Shown: positions 31,201-42,670, counted from the first letter of the stretch. The stretch is 64,000 nucleotides of DNA from Neoarius graeffei (GCF_027579695.1 NC_083574.1:58979559-59043558); one strand, 5' to 3'. Made by a program: numbers and translations. The notes: a model not told the origin generated them from the letters alone.

Positions 31201-31924
31201 TTAAGCTTTTTCACGTTAAGCGTTTTAGGATGTCCCCGTCTCACCCTCTGGTGGCGTGGACTCATTGAGGACTCGCGCTATATAATATTTATATTGTAGA
31301 GGCTCATTTGTAGTGAGACCTTGAGAAAAGTGCTATAGCTTATGCTGACGAAGTCTCTGTCCCAAAGTAACTGTTTCCACTCTGTGTCCGTGTGCCTTGC
31401 AATAAATCCACTTGAAACATCTTGAAAGTTGAACTTTAATCCTCGTTTAACAATTACAAAGGTTCTAAGAGAGTCAGATAAGAAACTGTTCGCTTCCATG
31501 GCTTCTTGAGATCTCCCCTGAGAAGCGTGAGACCGTTTTTTATATATATATTACACCTTTTTAACATAAATTGTAATTCACATCTATATGAATTCTACTT
31601 TGGCCGTTACACATATAATGCTTCAAAATGGTGCTGCTTGTAGCACTGCCCCTTTTGCCTAGCATTTGCTAGCTGTAGTTTGCATACATTTCAATGGGTG
31701 GTACCATTAAAGCCCACCTGTACAAAAGGCTAATTTATGTAAACACACAACTAAACAGGGCCTTTTATAATACATACATACATTTTAAATATCAATGTTA
31801 AACAAATCATAAAATGGTCACTATTTCTATCTAACAACTTTAACTGTTCTGCTGGAGAAGGATTAGCAACACTAGCGTTTTTTTTGAGAGGTTAGCTACT
31901 TTTGCAAGCTCACAACTCATCTTT

Positions 31925-33357
31925 TCATTAGGCAAGGCAAGTTTATATAGCACATTTCATACACAATGGCAGTTCAATGTGCTTTACAGAAGCAAAAACA
32001 GTAAACAATAGAGAAATAAAATTACATAATTTTATTTTTATTCTAAAACAATTAATTAAAAGAAAATAAGAATTAAACAATAGTAGAAATAAAATAATGC
32101 CAAAAAGAAACCAGCGGAATAAAATAGAATAAAATTAAAGTAAATTTAAAACATGCAGAGAAAGTAAAGATTATAAAAAATGTAAAAATAATTATTTAAC
32201 AAAGCATCTGAAAACAGCTTGGTCTTAACCTAGATTTGAAGCTGCCAACAGCAGGAGCATTTTTATTGTCCTCTGGCAGTTGGTTCCATAGCTGTACTGC
32301 ATAGTAGCTAAAAGCTGCTTCACCACACTGTTTTAACAACTGGTTTTAATAGTAAACTTTTCTGCTGCAATCTGGTAGATCTGATTGGGTTAGGCCGCTG
32401 CAACATATCAGAGGTAATTGGGCCCTGTACCATTTTAGAGATTTGTATACCAGCAGCAATACTTTAAAGTCAATTCTGTAGCTTACTGGAAGCCAGTGAC
32501 GGGACCTTAGAATTGGAGTAATGTGTTCTTTTTGTTCGTGTGAGAACCCTCGCCGCTGCATTTTGAACCAGCTGAAGTCGTTTGATGGTCTTTTTTGGCA
32601 AGCCTGTGAAAAGGCCATTGCAGTAATCAACCCTACTAGAGATGAAGGCATGTATTAGTTTTTCCAGATCATTTTTTGACAAGTCCTCTTAGTTTGGAAA
32701 TGTTTTTTAGGTGATAAAATGCCATTTTAGTGATTGCTTTCATGTGACTGTCAAAGTTTAGCTCGCTGTCAATGGAAACACCAAGATTTTTAACCATTTC
32801 TTTAGTTTTAATCCCTTTTGTGTCAATAGTGGTAATCCTGAGTCTTTCGTCTTTTTTTCCAAATAGAATTACTTCTGTTTTATGTGTTCAGCTGAAAAAT
32901 TGTGACATCCAGCTATTGATTTTGATCAATACACTGGTAGAGACATTCAAGGGGGGGGCATAGTCATTAGGTGATAGAGCAAAATAAATTTGGGTATCAT
33001 CTGCATAGCAGTGATACAAAATTGAATTTTTATTGATAATTTGCCCAAGTGGGAGCATATAAAGGTTGAAAAGTAATGGTCCAAGAATCGACCCCTGGGG
33101 GACACCACAGGTCAAGGGCATTGACGTTGAGGAACAATTTCCCAGGGTAACAAAAGCTATCTTTTAAGTATGATTTTAACCAATTGATAACTTTACCAGT
33201 CAATCCAACCCAGTGTTCAAGTCAGTATAGCAGTATGTTGTGATCAACAGTATCAAAAGCTGCACTGAGGTCCAGTAATACCAGGACCGATGTTTTGCCT
33301 GCATCAGTATTAAGACGTATGTCATTTATAACTTTTAATCAGCGCTGTTTCAGTGCT
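31925..33357 (-). pseudogene. L2-type LINE, 5'-truncated reverse transcriptase
   Basis: The minus strand reads VLVLLDLSAAFDTVDHNIL (RT motif A), then CGVPQGSILGPLLFNLY (motif B), YADDTQIY (motif C), and the C-terminal KLIHAFISSRVDYCNG, LQLVQNAAARVLTRT and LRSRHWLPV. Its 3' side ends with the inverse of a CTATATAAACTTGCC-type tail near 31930. It begins near 33357, so it is truncated in the RT domain, and contains several frameshifts. The set of C-terminal motifs is typical of fish L2. It lies inside the pogo/mariner-like element. Confidence 0.88.
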
Positions 33358-33736
33358 ATGATTGGCATTAAAAGAAAATATATAATTTAAGAAGTTTTTT
33401 CAATAAAAATCAGCACATTTGCCTCTTATTTGACATATCAATATACTTACCAAAGATGTAGCTGAAAAGTGTTGAAAATTGGGGATTTCTAACAGGTTGC
33501 AAAAGTGTAAAGTTTTTCTGTGTCTTCTCGTCAGTTGTCCTGGGACTGTATACACATGGGCGGGGCTAATTCAACCATACAAAATGTTATTGGTATGCAA
33601 TAAAAACACTTTGTAAAGAACAAGTTATTTAATTGAATGAAGTAACTTTTGGCAAAAAGTTTTCCTTTTTTGTAATTTGACCTCAAAGTTGAAAGTGGGC
33701 TTAAATGGTACATGGGCTTATTGGGTATGCTTACCT

Positions 33737-34197
33737 TATGCTTTGATGCTACAATGCTCAAATAATTTTAAGGTGATGGTATGATGAAATTTTGGTGATG
33801 CCAGTCGCCAAAATTTCATCATATGCTTTGATGCTGCAATGCTAAAATTAAGGTAATGGTATGATATTTTGGCAACACCTGTTGCCAAAATTTCATCATT
33901 TTATGCTTTGATGCTACAATGCTCAAATAATTTTAAGGTGATGGTATGATTTTGGCCACGCCAGTCGCCAAAATTATTATACCATTATGCGATGATGCTA
34001 CAATGCTCAAATAATTAAGGTGATGGTATGATTTTGGCGACACCAGTCGCCAAAATTTCATAGCTGCCAATTTCATCATCCCATTGCTTTGATGCTACAA
34101 TGCTAAAATAATTTTAAGGTGATGGTATGATATTTTGGTGACGCCAGTCGCCAAAATTATCACACCATTATGCTATGATGCTACCATGCTAAAATAA
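33737..34197. repeat. Minisatellite, right part
   Basis: About five and a half units of 80-85 bp. Each has TTTGATGCTACAATGCT, TAAGGTGATGGTATGAT and a TTTTGG(C/T)GAC...GTCGCCAAAA hairpin. Continuous with 24408-24571 once the 9.2-kb insertion is removed. Confidence 0.9.
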
Positions 34198-34415
34198 TGC
34201 AGTTTTTTTCTCTTTGTGATTAAAATTGAGTGTTAAATATTAAGTTATTACTGAGACTATTGATTAAAAAAAGACACTGAGAAGTAGTCCTATAAACAAC
34301 TTTACCAATATAAAAGATTACCCAGACTACAGAAATGCAGAAAAATGGGCTTTACTTATCCAAATGCACCTGTTGGTTCAAAAGTTAGTCCATAGAACTC
34401 ACAGCGCAACATGAA

Positions 34416-34431
<16 letters not shown>

Positions 34432-34494
<63 letters not shown>
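34432..34494. repeat. (TA)n microsatellite
   Basis: About 31 TA dinucleotides preceded by GTGTGTATATGTG. Confidence 0.95.
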
Positions 34495-34497
<3 letters not shown>

Positions 34498-34959
34498 TCA
34501 TTTTTCATGTAAGAAAAACCTATTAATACTACTGTGCAGGCAGTCTCTCCTGAAGACTAAATTAAACTAATGAAATAAATGGCTCAGGCTTCATAGAAGA
34601 AGAAAAAAAAACAATTTGAACAGAACCTCAGTATGATGCTGAGGCTGCCTAAACAATGGAAAATAAAATACCATTTTGGCAAAAATGTTGGCATCCATTA
34701 ATTTCTTGTATTAAGTTAAAAAAAAGTGCAGTCCTTCACTGTAAACATCACACACTTTCAGTAACAGAATTTAAGCCTACATAAACACTGACTCGCCCAT
34801 GCAGCGTTGCCAGATACTGTTGATGTTTTCCAGCCCAAAATGTTCAAAACCCGCCAAAATGCACTTAATCGTCCAATTGGGCAGGATTCCACCCAATCTG
34901 GCAACCCTGCGCACATACTGCTTCTCTTGAACATCTACACGGAAGTAAGGCAGAAGGTA

Positions 34960-35087
34960 GTTTGTCGATGTCACCAACGATTGGTCAAATTTGCGGGAAT
35001 GTTGCGGTGATTGGATATAATTGCAGCACCGCCCTGAATTTGCAGGGATTGGTTGAGTTGCGTTGAAGTTGCAAATCGCAACATCGC
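34960..35087 (+). promoter_or_regulatory. ATTGG (inverted CCAAT) cluster upstream of the LINE
   Basis: ATTGG occurs three times in about 80 bp (GATTGGTCAAA, TGATTGGATAT, GGATTGGTTGAG). Removing the LINE places this stretch about 200 bp upstream of the TATA-like sequence at 46014, near another ATTGG at about 45983. This is inferred to be the distal part of the promoter of the gene at 46 kb. Confidence 0.4.
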
Positions 35088-36338
35088 GAAACTTGGAGGG
35101 CTCGGACCATCACCACCAGGTTCGGTCGGGAGCAGACGCGCAGGTTTCATGGTGAAAGAACGGGGAGAGGTTCTTGCTTCAACAGTGATTGACCGGAACT
35201 TCTTCCAATTTAAATCTTCGAGATTTCGGCTGAGTGGATTTTTTTGGGGGGGCTGGAGGTGTGATCCGGGATTTGCAGGAAGTGAGTGAGATGGAGGGGA
35301 TTGAGGAGGCAGATGAAGGTGATCTAGTATCAAGCGACTACAATGAGAGAAATGTATACTCAGGAGAATGGCAGAGGGTCAATCGAGGAAGTAAGGAAAG
35401 AAATAGAACCTAATGAGGAGAGAGGAAGGTAAAAGAAATGAAATTAGTTATCCTTAGATTCCAATCCCTGTGTACTTTAAATCCTTTAAAAGTTAGTGAG
35501 GCAGTATACAAGTTAGTAGGTGAAGTACAAACAGTCAATTTTAAGAGATGGCAATTTGATTGTGTGTAGAGATGGAGACCAGCAGCAGGGGTTAATGAAG
35601 TGTAAAACACTATTGGGGAAAGCGATAAAGCCGCAAGTGTGGGAGGAAAAGGGGAAGTGTATGGGTGATATCTGGAGTATCTACTGAGTTGACAGAGGAA
35701 CAGATCCGAGTTAACATCAAAGGGGTTAAAGTAACCAAGGTGAAACGTTTGCCTATTACAAGAGATGGAGTTACAAGTCCTAGTTTGTCAGTTATGATAG
35801 CTCTGGACAAAGAGCAATTACTGGAAAGGGTTAAGATTGGGTATGTCAGTTATGCAGTACAAGCATGCATTCCTCCACCAACAAGGTACTTTAAATGCCA
35901 AAGGTTTGGGCATATTGCTGCAGCCTGTAGGGCTAAAGCCAGGTGTGCCAAGTGTGTGTGGGGGGGGGAACATGAATATGGCAAGTGTGCTGTAGGAACT
36001 AAGTGTTCTAACTGTGGAGGGGAGCACAGCGCTGCTTATAAAGGATGTGAGGCCCATAAAAGAGCAGTACAGATTCAAAACATGAGTGAAGAAGCTTACC
36101 TATGCTGATGCAATCAAAAAGAAAGTACGATCTGATGCTAAAGCAGTGTCTCTCAACCTGTGTCTCAACCTCCTACTCAGAGCTGCACAATCTTTGAATT
36201 ATAAAATTTCTGAAGACACCTTGATTGTGGAGAAGAAAGTTTGTTGCCTTCATAGTGGAAGTTATCAATTGCTCAGCTCAGACAGATAGCAGAACAGAGA
36301 GAATAAAGATTATCACAAGAGCAGCAGAAAAGTATCTG

Positions 36339-37133
36339 CAGAGGCGATTCCAGAGTCTGTTGTGGCCCCAAGCAAAAGTGTCCAGGGGGCCCTTCTGACC
36401 AGTGTTCATCAGTATCATCTCTAGCCGCTTTATCCTGTTCTACAGGGTCGCAGGCAAGCTGGAGCCTATCCCAGCTGACTACGGGCGAAAGGCGGGGTAC
36501 ACCCTGGACAAGTCGCCAGGTCATCACAGGGCTGACACATGGACACACAACCATTCACACCTACGGTCAATTTAGAGTCACCAGTTAACCTAACCTGCAT
36601 GTCTTTGGACTGTGGGGGGAAACCGGAGCACCTGGAGGAAACCCACGCAGACATGGGGAGAACATGCAAACTCCACACAAAGGCCCTCGCCGGCCACGGG
36701 GTTCGAACCCGGACCTTCTTGCTGTGAGGCGACAGCGCTAACCACTACACCACCGTGCCACCCTGGTAAAGAACAATAAAAACAAAAATAAGCCCTCAGG
36801 CCCCGACCAGACGCGCAGGTTGTGAACAGGCAAGGCAGGCAACTGCTTGGGGCCCCCTGAGAGTCGGGCCCAAAGGCTTTTGTTTTTTATTCTTTACCAT
36901 TTGTATTTTCACATTTTGGGATTTAAAAAACTTTGGTTTCATACATTTTTCGTTGGTGTCAGATTATTTATAACATATTGGTGATGAACACTGGACAGAA
37001 GGGACCCCTGGAAATTTTTGCTTGGTGCCACAACAGACTCTAGAATCGCCTCTGGCCCTGACTCTCAGGGGGCCCCTGGGCCAGGGGGCCCCAAGCAGTT
37101 GCCTGCCTTGCCTGTTCACAAGCTGCACGTCTG
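36339..37133. mobile_element. hAT-type element in LINE ORF1, with internal inverted repeats
   Basis: An 8-bp duplication AGTATCTG (36331-36338, 37134-37141) marks it. It begins CAGAGGCGATTCCAG and ends GCTGCACGTCTG. Inside, two pairs of inverted segments (36340-36412 with 36980-37054; about 36800-36865 with 37057-37125) show it is a foldback derivative. A SINE inserted at 36416. Removing it restores ORF1. Confidence 0.9.
36416..36764 (-). mobile_element. V-SINE, reverse orientation
   Basis: Reverse complement of the SINE family at 6589: tail side CTAGCCGCTTTATCCTG at left, head side ACCACTACACCACCGTGCC at right. It lies within the hAT element inside the LINE, a three-level nest. Confidence 0.92.
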
Positions 37134-37237
37134 AGTATCTGGATATAGGGGAATTATCCGTTGAGTCTGTAAATGCAGTATTAGCAACCAAAGTCAGCAG
37201 TCATGTGGTGGTGTTTTATAATGGTACTGTCCATATT

Positions 37238-38880
37238 ACAGTGGAATGCCAGGAGTCTAATTGCAAATGGGGCAAGAATTTAAACAGTTTATTGAACAGC
37301 AGGCTAAACCTAATTGTATTCAAGAAATATGGTTAAAGCCATCACTTGACTTTATAATCTATGGATATGTAGCAGTACGCAAAGATGGAAGCCTAGGAAC
37401 AGGTGGAGGAGTAGCCACATTTATTCAACAGGGACTTAATTACAAAGCACAAAATATAAATGAAGAAATTGAAGTAATATCAGTGGAAGTATGGGTGGGT
37501 AGAACTAAGTTTAAAAAATAATTAACTTCTATAACCCTTGTCAAAAGATTAGAAGAGATTTTTTTTTTTTTTTTTTTTTTAAGTTTGTGTGGAGGAAAAT
37601 TGTAGAAATATTTTATGTGGAGACTTCAATGCTTATAACACATTATGGGGAAGCAAAAGAACAGATGATAATGGGAGTACTGTTGAGTTTATGGATGACC
37701 ACAATCTAGTCTGTTTAAATGATGGAACAGGCACTAGGTTTGATCTAGTACATGGAACAGAATCAGCACTTGACCTTACCTTACTTTCAGAACGATTAGC
37801 AGGAGTCAGGTGGGGTTTACATTAGACCGTATCAGCGGATCATCAGATTAACGTTTTTAAAATGATTAGCGTGCACACAGCAACGCCAATACACGGATAC
37901 GCTCGGCTCCGCAGGCATCCTGCGCTCCAAATCACTCCGCCCTGAACAGCGAGTGCCCTCTGGAGGGTGCGCACTCCAGCCCTGCGCAGCTCAGAGCGCG
38001 CGAGTGAAGTGCACGAGCAGTGATTCGGGACTGAGCCGCTGTGTGTGTGATCTCAGTGCATATCGGGCATGTGCGTCACTTACCACTTGCAAGTGGAAGG
38101 ATGGCAAGCCTAAAGACAATCATAACTACACAATGGGCAGTATTTGCATCAGTATTTGCAGTATTTTCATACTTTTATACTCTTTAATGAAAGGTGATAC
38201 AAGGCGGAAGTCCGTGCCGTTTTTCAGCAGTTGCGTCACATGACCAACGCCAGCGAATCAGGAAGGTGGATGTCAGTGACATTGTCCAATGACGACGCCA
38301 GCTAGAGTTCAGCACAGCGTATCCGCGTATTCTCAATGTTTACACAGCACTGGACCAGACACGATCTGGATTGAATACGTGGACCCTGGCGGATTCCCGT
38401 TTTCCGGCGTTTCCAGGCGTTTTAATGTAAACGGACAGTGCATCCACGAAGAAAACAAGACAGATACGGTCTAATGTAAACTTGGCCTCAGTCAGTGGGA
38501 AGGTTCTTCATAACCCATTAGGAAGTGATCATTACCCAATTTGGACCAAGATACAAGAGCAGAATGTTAATTTGGAAGAAAACTGGTACCTAAGATGGAA
38601 AATGAGAGGCTAACTGGGGGCTATAGAGCATGAAGGCAAGTGGCAAACTTATGGAGAGTGTCAAACTTGAGTGATGTTGAATTAGTAAATTCCATAATCA
38701 AATGTATTATGAGTCAGCAGAGGAGGTTCGGGGTGAGTCTTCTGGGATAAGAGAAAAGAAAATGGTGCCATGGTGGTCAGATGAATGTAAAAAAGTGGTC
38801 AAAGCCAGAAATAAAGCATTTAGAATGGTGAAATCTAATCATTCCTTCAATAATTTAATTCTATATAAAAAGGCATAGTC
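37238..38880 (+). pseudogene. I-clade LINE endonuclease (APE-type), interrupted by a MITE
   Basis: Motifs in order: WNARSLIANG (37241), IQEIWLKP (37318), then LCGDFNAYNTLWGS (about 37617) and SALDLTLLSERLAGV. The MITE follows at 37809-38487, and GSDHYPI comes after it (about 38520). These are the N, E, D-x-N and S-D-H catalytic motifs of APE-like endonucleases that nick target DNA to prime reverse transcription. Frameshifts lie near 37263, 37520 (poly-T expansion) and later. Excising the MITE at its TCA duplication joins LAGV directly to SGKVLHNPLGSDHYP in one frame. Confidence 0.88.
37809..38487 (+). mobile_element. 679-bp MITE, copy 2 (3-bp target duplication)
   Basis: Same family as 4606-5266, with identical end structure and orientation. 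TCA is duplicated (37806-37808, 38488-38490). Differences from copy 1 are scattered substitutions plus small indels (for example near 38060 and 38160). Confidence 0.88.
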
Positions 38881-39611
38881 TCAAGCTAAGAGTAATAAGG
38901 GAAACTAAGAGGAATTACTGGAGGAGTTTCTGTAATATTGGATCAGAAGTCAAGGTCTCCAAGATATGGGGAATGATCAGAAAGATGGGAGGAATAAGAA
39001 GGGATTTCTCTTTACCAGTAATTAAAGATGGTGATGGTGAAGCAGTAAATAATGATGAAAAAGCAGAGATGCTTGCTAGGGCCTTTGTTAAAGTGCATAG
39101 CTCTAAAAACTTAACAAAAGAGTTATTATGGAGAACAAAAATGATTGAAGATAATGGAAACGTATTAGGAAAGATATGAGGGCGCACTTGATGATGATGA
39201 TGATTTTACATTATTTTAACTGAAAAGGGCATTAGTGGGTGTTAAATACGTCTCTAGGTAAAGAGAATTTGTTACAAAATGATTGAACAATTATCTGATG
39301 TGGCTAAAATGTGGGGGTTTTTTGTTTTAAAAAGTTGTATAATAAAATTTGGGAGCAAGGTAAGCTGCCTTCTAGCTGGAAACATTCAGTAGTGGTACCT
39401 ATAGCTAAACCAGGTAAGGATAAAGCAGAGGTCAAAAGCTATAGGCCTATAGCACTAACATCTAATCTTTAAGTTAATGGAAAGGATGATAACTAAGAGG
39501 TTAGTATAAGATTGGAAAGTCTTTTCTCTCCACATCAAAGTGGGTTTAGAAATTGCCGTACTACTATGGATCCAATAATCTGCCTAGAAAATAAAATTAG
39601 GAAAGCTCAAG

Positions 39612-40621
39612 TAGAGGTCGACCGATCTGCCGGCCGGTTTAATCGGCCGATTTTTGCCCTTTTTTTTTAAATAAATCAGCATCAGCTGATTTTTCTTATT
39701 TGGTTGCGCTGATTTAAAGTCAGGCACGATAGCTACGTAGAATGCGGCGTGCAAAAGACCCAAGCCAACAAACGTTTCAGGAGTCAGCAGAGAGCCTACA
39801 GGTAAGGCTTCAATTCTTACATTTCAATGTCCTAAAGTCATATATTTGCTCTCATGATGGTTGTAATCTGTGTGTTGCTTCATTTAGCAAAAGGAAAAAT
39901 GAATAGCATTTCAACTGCATCGGAGTTGTAGGATTCCTCTCGAAACGTTGCGATGCGTAGCCTTGTGGCCACGAGTGCGTCGGGAATGCGTCAACTATGT
40001 AAGCCCCCTTAACGCTGGTGACCGCTATGTTCCGATCTAAACTGTAGTAACGGACAATCTAAGTGAAAAGTTAACAAAAAGAGGACTCAAAACTAACCTG
40101 TGAACGTATTAGAACATTGCCATCCCATGTCCATTCGTTTTCGCGATGTATACATGTTTGGTTTGATTGTGAACCAGAGACTGATGCTAGACCTCTGTAG
40201 TTCCTATTTCTGGTTTCCTGCACAGCATGCTGGGAGATGGAGTTTTATATTGTTGAAATGGAAATGTGTGAAAATTCAAGGCATGGAACTTCCACAGTGA
40301 AACTGTATAACTTGAGCATGTATTTTGCCGTTTTGAAGTAACTGAGTTGTCACATCATGGAAGTCTTGCACCGTTAGTCTATTGATTATTCATTTTAATA
40401 CATTTAAGTCATTAATTTGTTAATTTTGAAATTTTCAATAAATCGTGTCAAGTTTAAGTGTTGTGCGTCCTCTTACTAGTATGATATTTTAGCATGCCAA
40501 TTAAGGACAATACGATAGCATATCGGCCCAAAAAAATCAGCAGCTCATATCGGCTATCAGCTGACTCTGACCTCTAAATATCGGCATCGGCTTTAGAAAA
40601 ACCCATATCGGTCGACCTCTA
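39612..40621. mobile_element. hAT-type element in LINE RT, 1.0 kb
   Basis: The 8-bp duplication AGCTCAAG (39604-39611, 40622-40629) and ends TAGAGGTCGACCGAT and, inverted, TAGAGGTCGACCGATAT define it. Subterminal ATCGGCCGAT-type palindromes follow. No transposase remains. Excision rejoins ENKIRKAQ to ANKESV in the RT. Confidence 0.92.
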
Positions 40622-40965
40622 AGCTCAAGCAAATAAGGAGTCAGTTGTGGCAACATTCTTTGATATTGAAAAAGCATATGATGTGCTCTGGAAAGAGGGT
40701 CTCTTACTTAAATTGAATAAAATGGGAATAGAAGGCAAAATGTTCAATTGGATTAGAGATTTAAGGAATAGAACCATAGAGGTAAGAGTTGGAGCAAGCC
40801 ATTCAAAAATCTACGCTATAGAAAATGGTACCCCACAGGGTAGCGTCTGCAGCCCAATTCTATTTAATATAATGTGTTTAACAATATTGATTCCAGAATC
40901 AGTAGAGCACTTTATGCAGATGATGGAGCACTGTGGGTGAGGGGCTGAAATTCTGATAGTCTAAT

Positions 40966-42174
40966 GCCGCTTTTCCACTACAAACGCGGCTGTGCCGTGC
41001 TGAGTCGGGCTGAGCGGGGCTGTTGGAGTTGCATTTCGACTACAACCACGCTGAACCGTGCTGGCTGGAAGTGGGTGGACACATTGGGTGGAGTTAGCGA
41101 AAGTGGGTGGACGTCACGTGATGTCGTTAAGCAGTGCAAACAGTGACATCAGTGACAGTGGCGGAACAAGTCAGAGCCGGGGTGGGGCAAATGACCGGGC
41201 CCTTTATTAAAGCTTATCATAACATAATTTTAGGCTACAAAATGTCCGCAACTGCAGTGTTTACCAATTTCAACACTACCGGGTGCAACTATGTTATTTA
41301 GTACATCAAGTCCTTCAAACGAACATGTAACTCAGAAACAAACATTAGGATACTGTACATGGCTCATAATAAAACATCAATAGCCTATACTGCGCACATT
41401 ATTTGAAGGGCATACGAATGAGCGCTCAGAGGTTGCAACGGTGACAGGAAGAGTCAGAAATAAACGGAGGGCAGTGCAAACCTCACTGAATGCACTGTGT
41501 TTACCAATTTCAACACTACGGGGTGCAACTGTTATTTTGTACATTAAGTCCTTCAAACGAACATGTAACTCAGAAACAAAAAAACATTAGGTGACATACT
41601 GTACATGGCTCATAATAAAACATCAATAGCCTACTGCGCGCATTATTTGAAGGGCATACGACGAGCCTTGCGCTCCGCGAACTCGTTCACGATGCTCTGT
41701 ATGTCACTGATTCAGTGAGCTTTTAAGCGGTAGTCTCACGACCCGAATAGTAAACAATAAACATGGAGGACATGGAGTCGTTAGTGTTGCTGGTCTTGGT
41801 GCTGTGGCTTGTTGTCACCGACAATGCCAACAGATACTGGCAAGAGCGTATAGATGAGGCGAGGCGCATAAGGCTTCAGAGATTCTCGTAATTCGTAATT
41901 ATTCTCCTTCCGGGTTTGTGGTGTTTACAGATCCCAGCGTGCTCGCGGGGCGTGTGTGGGCATGTGAGGACACTCCTCCTCACCAATCAGTGCACAGGGG
42001 AGTGTCTGCTCACGCCCCCAGCCTCACTCGGCACGGCTTGGCTCGCTTCAGCCCCACTCCAAAACGGTGCGAGTTTTAGGGGCTAAGCAGGGCTGAGTCG
42101 TGCTGGTTTTTGGTAGTCGAAACGCGAGCCGTGTCGGGCTGAAGTGAGCTGAAAAAGGGTAGTGGAAAAGGGCC
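40966..42174. mobile_element. ISL2EU/Harbinger-like element in LINE RT, 1.2 kb
   Basis: Ends GCCGCTTTTCCACTAC and, inverted, GGCCCTTTTCCACTAC, with AT duplicated (40964-40965, 42175-42176). The 2-bp AT duplication is characteristic of ISL2EU. Inside, a stretch of about 165 bp is duplicated (about 41240-41425 and 41492-41665). A short ORF remnant is at 41763. Removal restores the codons DSLIRD of the LINE. Confidence 0.75.
41763..41891 (+). pseudogene. Short ORF in ISL2EU-like element, likely transposase N-terminus
   Basis: A 42-codon ORF beginning MEDMESLVLLVLVLWL with a basic, Arg-rich end (EARRIRLQRF). The hydrophobic start followed by Arg-rich helix resembles the first residues of some HARBI1-like transposases, but it is too short for proof. 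It ends just before the right terminus, so it may be the sole coding relic of the parent element. Confidence 0.35.
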
Positions 42175-42670
42175 ATTAGGGACAGAATGTAAATGGCTAT
42201 AAATGAGGTTGAAAGATGGTCACATGAGTGGGGGTTTCATTTATCTGTTGAAAAGACACAAGTTATGTTTCTCAAAGGGTTAACCCTACAGTGGACCTCA
42301 GGTTGTATGGGCAGCCACTCAAGCAAACGGATAAGTTAAGATACCTTGGTGTATGGTTTGATGATAAACTTTCTTTTAAAAATCATATTCAAAAGGTTAT
42401 AGACAAATGTAAAAAGGGAATTAATATTCTGAAATGCTTAGCAGGGAATGACTGGGGGGCATCAAGCACATCCTTGAAAAGAATTTATAGTGCCCTAATT
42501 CGACCAGTATTGGATTATGGATGTATAGCATATAATTCAGCAGCCAAGACTTCCTTGTTAGAGCTAAATAAGATACAAGCCAAAGCCCTCCGTATATGTT
42601 GGGGTGCCTTCAGGACCTCTCCAGTCCCAGCACTTCAGGTGGAAGTAGGGGAGATGCCACTGGACCTCAG

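Larger units (their letters stand above)
25199..31237 (+). mobile_element. 6-kb MULE-like transposon with CG-1, SWIM, Ulp1 and PHD-like segments
   Basis: An 8-bp duplication GTCTCACC (25191-25198, 31238-31245) flanks long terminal inverted repeats starting GGGACATCCTAAAACGC and including GCTTAACGTGAAAAAGCTTA. Excision restores the frame of the host element's minus-strand ORF. Coding remnants occupy about 25870-28835 on the plus strand in the order CG-1-like, MULE transposase, SWIM finger, Ulp1-like protease, PHD-like finger. Several frameshifts and stops show it is inactive. Confidence 0.88.
24572..33736. mobile_element. 9.2-kb TA-inserted (pogo/mariner-like) element
   Basis: Ends AGGTAAGCGTACCCATTAAG and, inverted, AGGTAAGCATACCCAATAAG are flanked by TA (24570-24571, 33737-33738). 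Removal rejoins the minisatellite exactly. Subterminal phrases of the type TACC(A/C)(T/A)TTAAGCCCAC recur (24770-24800, 31693-31710, 33690-33715). A TA duplication suggests Tc1/mariner/pogo. The coding part is reduced to a C-terminal scrap on the minus strand. A MULE and an L2 fragment inserted later and account for most of the length. Confidence 0.82.
35291..37200 (+). pseudogene. I-clade LINE ORF1 (gag-like, zinc knuckles)
   Basis: Starts at the ATG at 35291 (MEGIEEADEGD, acidic). After frameshifts the central part gives LKVSEAVYKLVGEVQ and GVKVTKVKRLPI. The best ORF (35665-36108) has IPPPTRYFKCQRFGHIAAAC, RCAKC and CSNCGGEHSAAYKGC, i.e. CCHC-type knuckles for RNA binding in the LINE particle. 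The C-terminal end reads across the hAT insertion at 36339-37133: RAAEKYL joins DIGELSVESVNAV in one frame. The knuckle series matches ORF1 proteins of I/Nimb-type LINEs. Confidence 0.87.
39340..42670 (+). pseudogene. I-clade LINE reverse transcriptase, interrupted twice
   Basis: The first part has WKHSVVVPIAKPGKDK, SYRPIAL and SPHQSGFRNCRTTMD (39370-39580). After the hAT at 39612-40621 come FFDIEKAYDVLW (motif A), NGTPQGSVCSPILFN (motif B) and ALYADDGALW (motif C, about 40906). After the ISL2EU-like element at 40966-42174 come INEVERWS, LSVEKTQVMF, LRYLGVWFDDKLSFKNH and RIYSALIRPVLDYG. These are the standard RT order and thumb of I-group LINEs. Several stops and shifts occur, for example near 39475. 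Confidence 0.9.

Noticed and set aside
33737..34197. CRISPR-like array
   Set aside because: Units are contiguous without unique spacers, carry eukaryotic divergence, and belong to a minisatellite split by a transposon.
34806..34915. Short inverted repeat GCGTTGCCAGAT/ATCTGGCAAC as an independent MITE
   Set aside because: Inverted ends are short and no target duplication could be fixed; evidence too thin.
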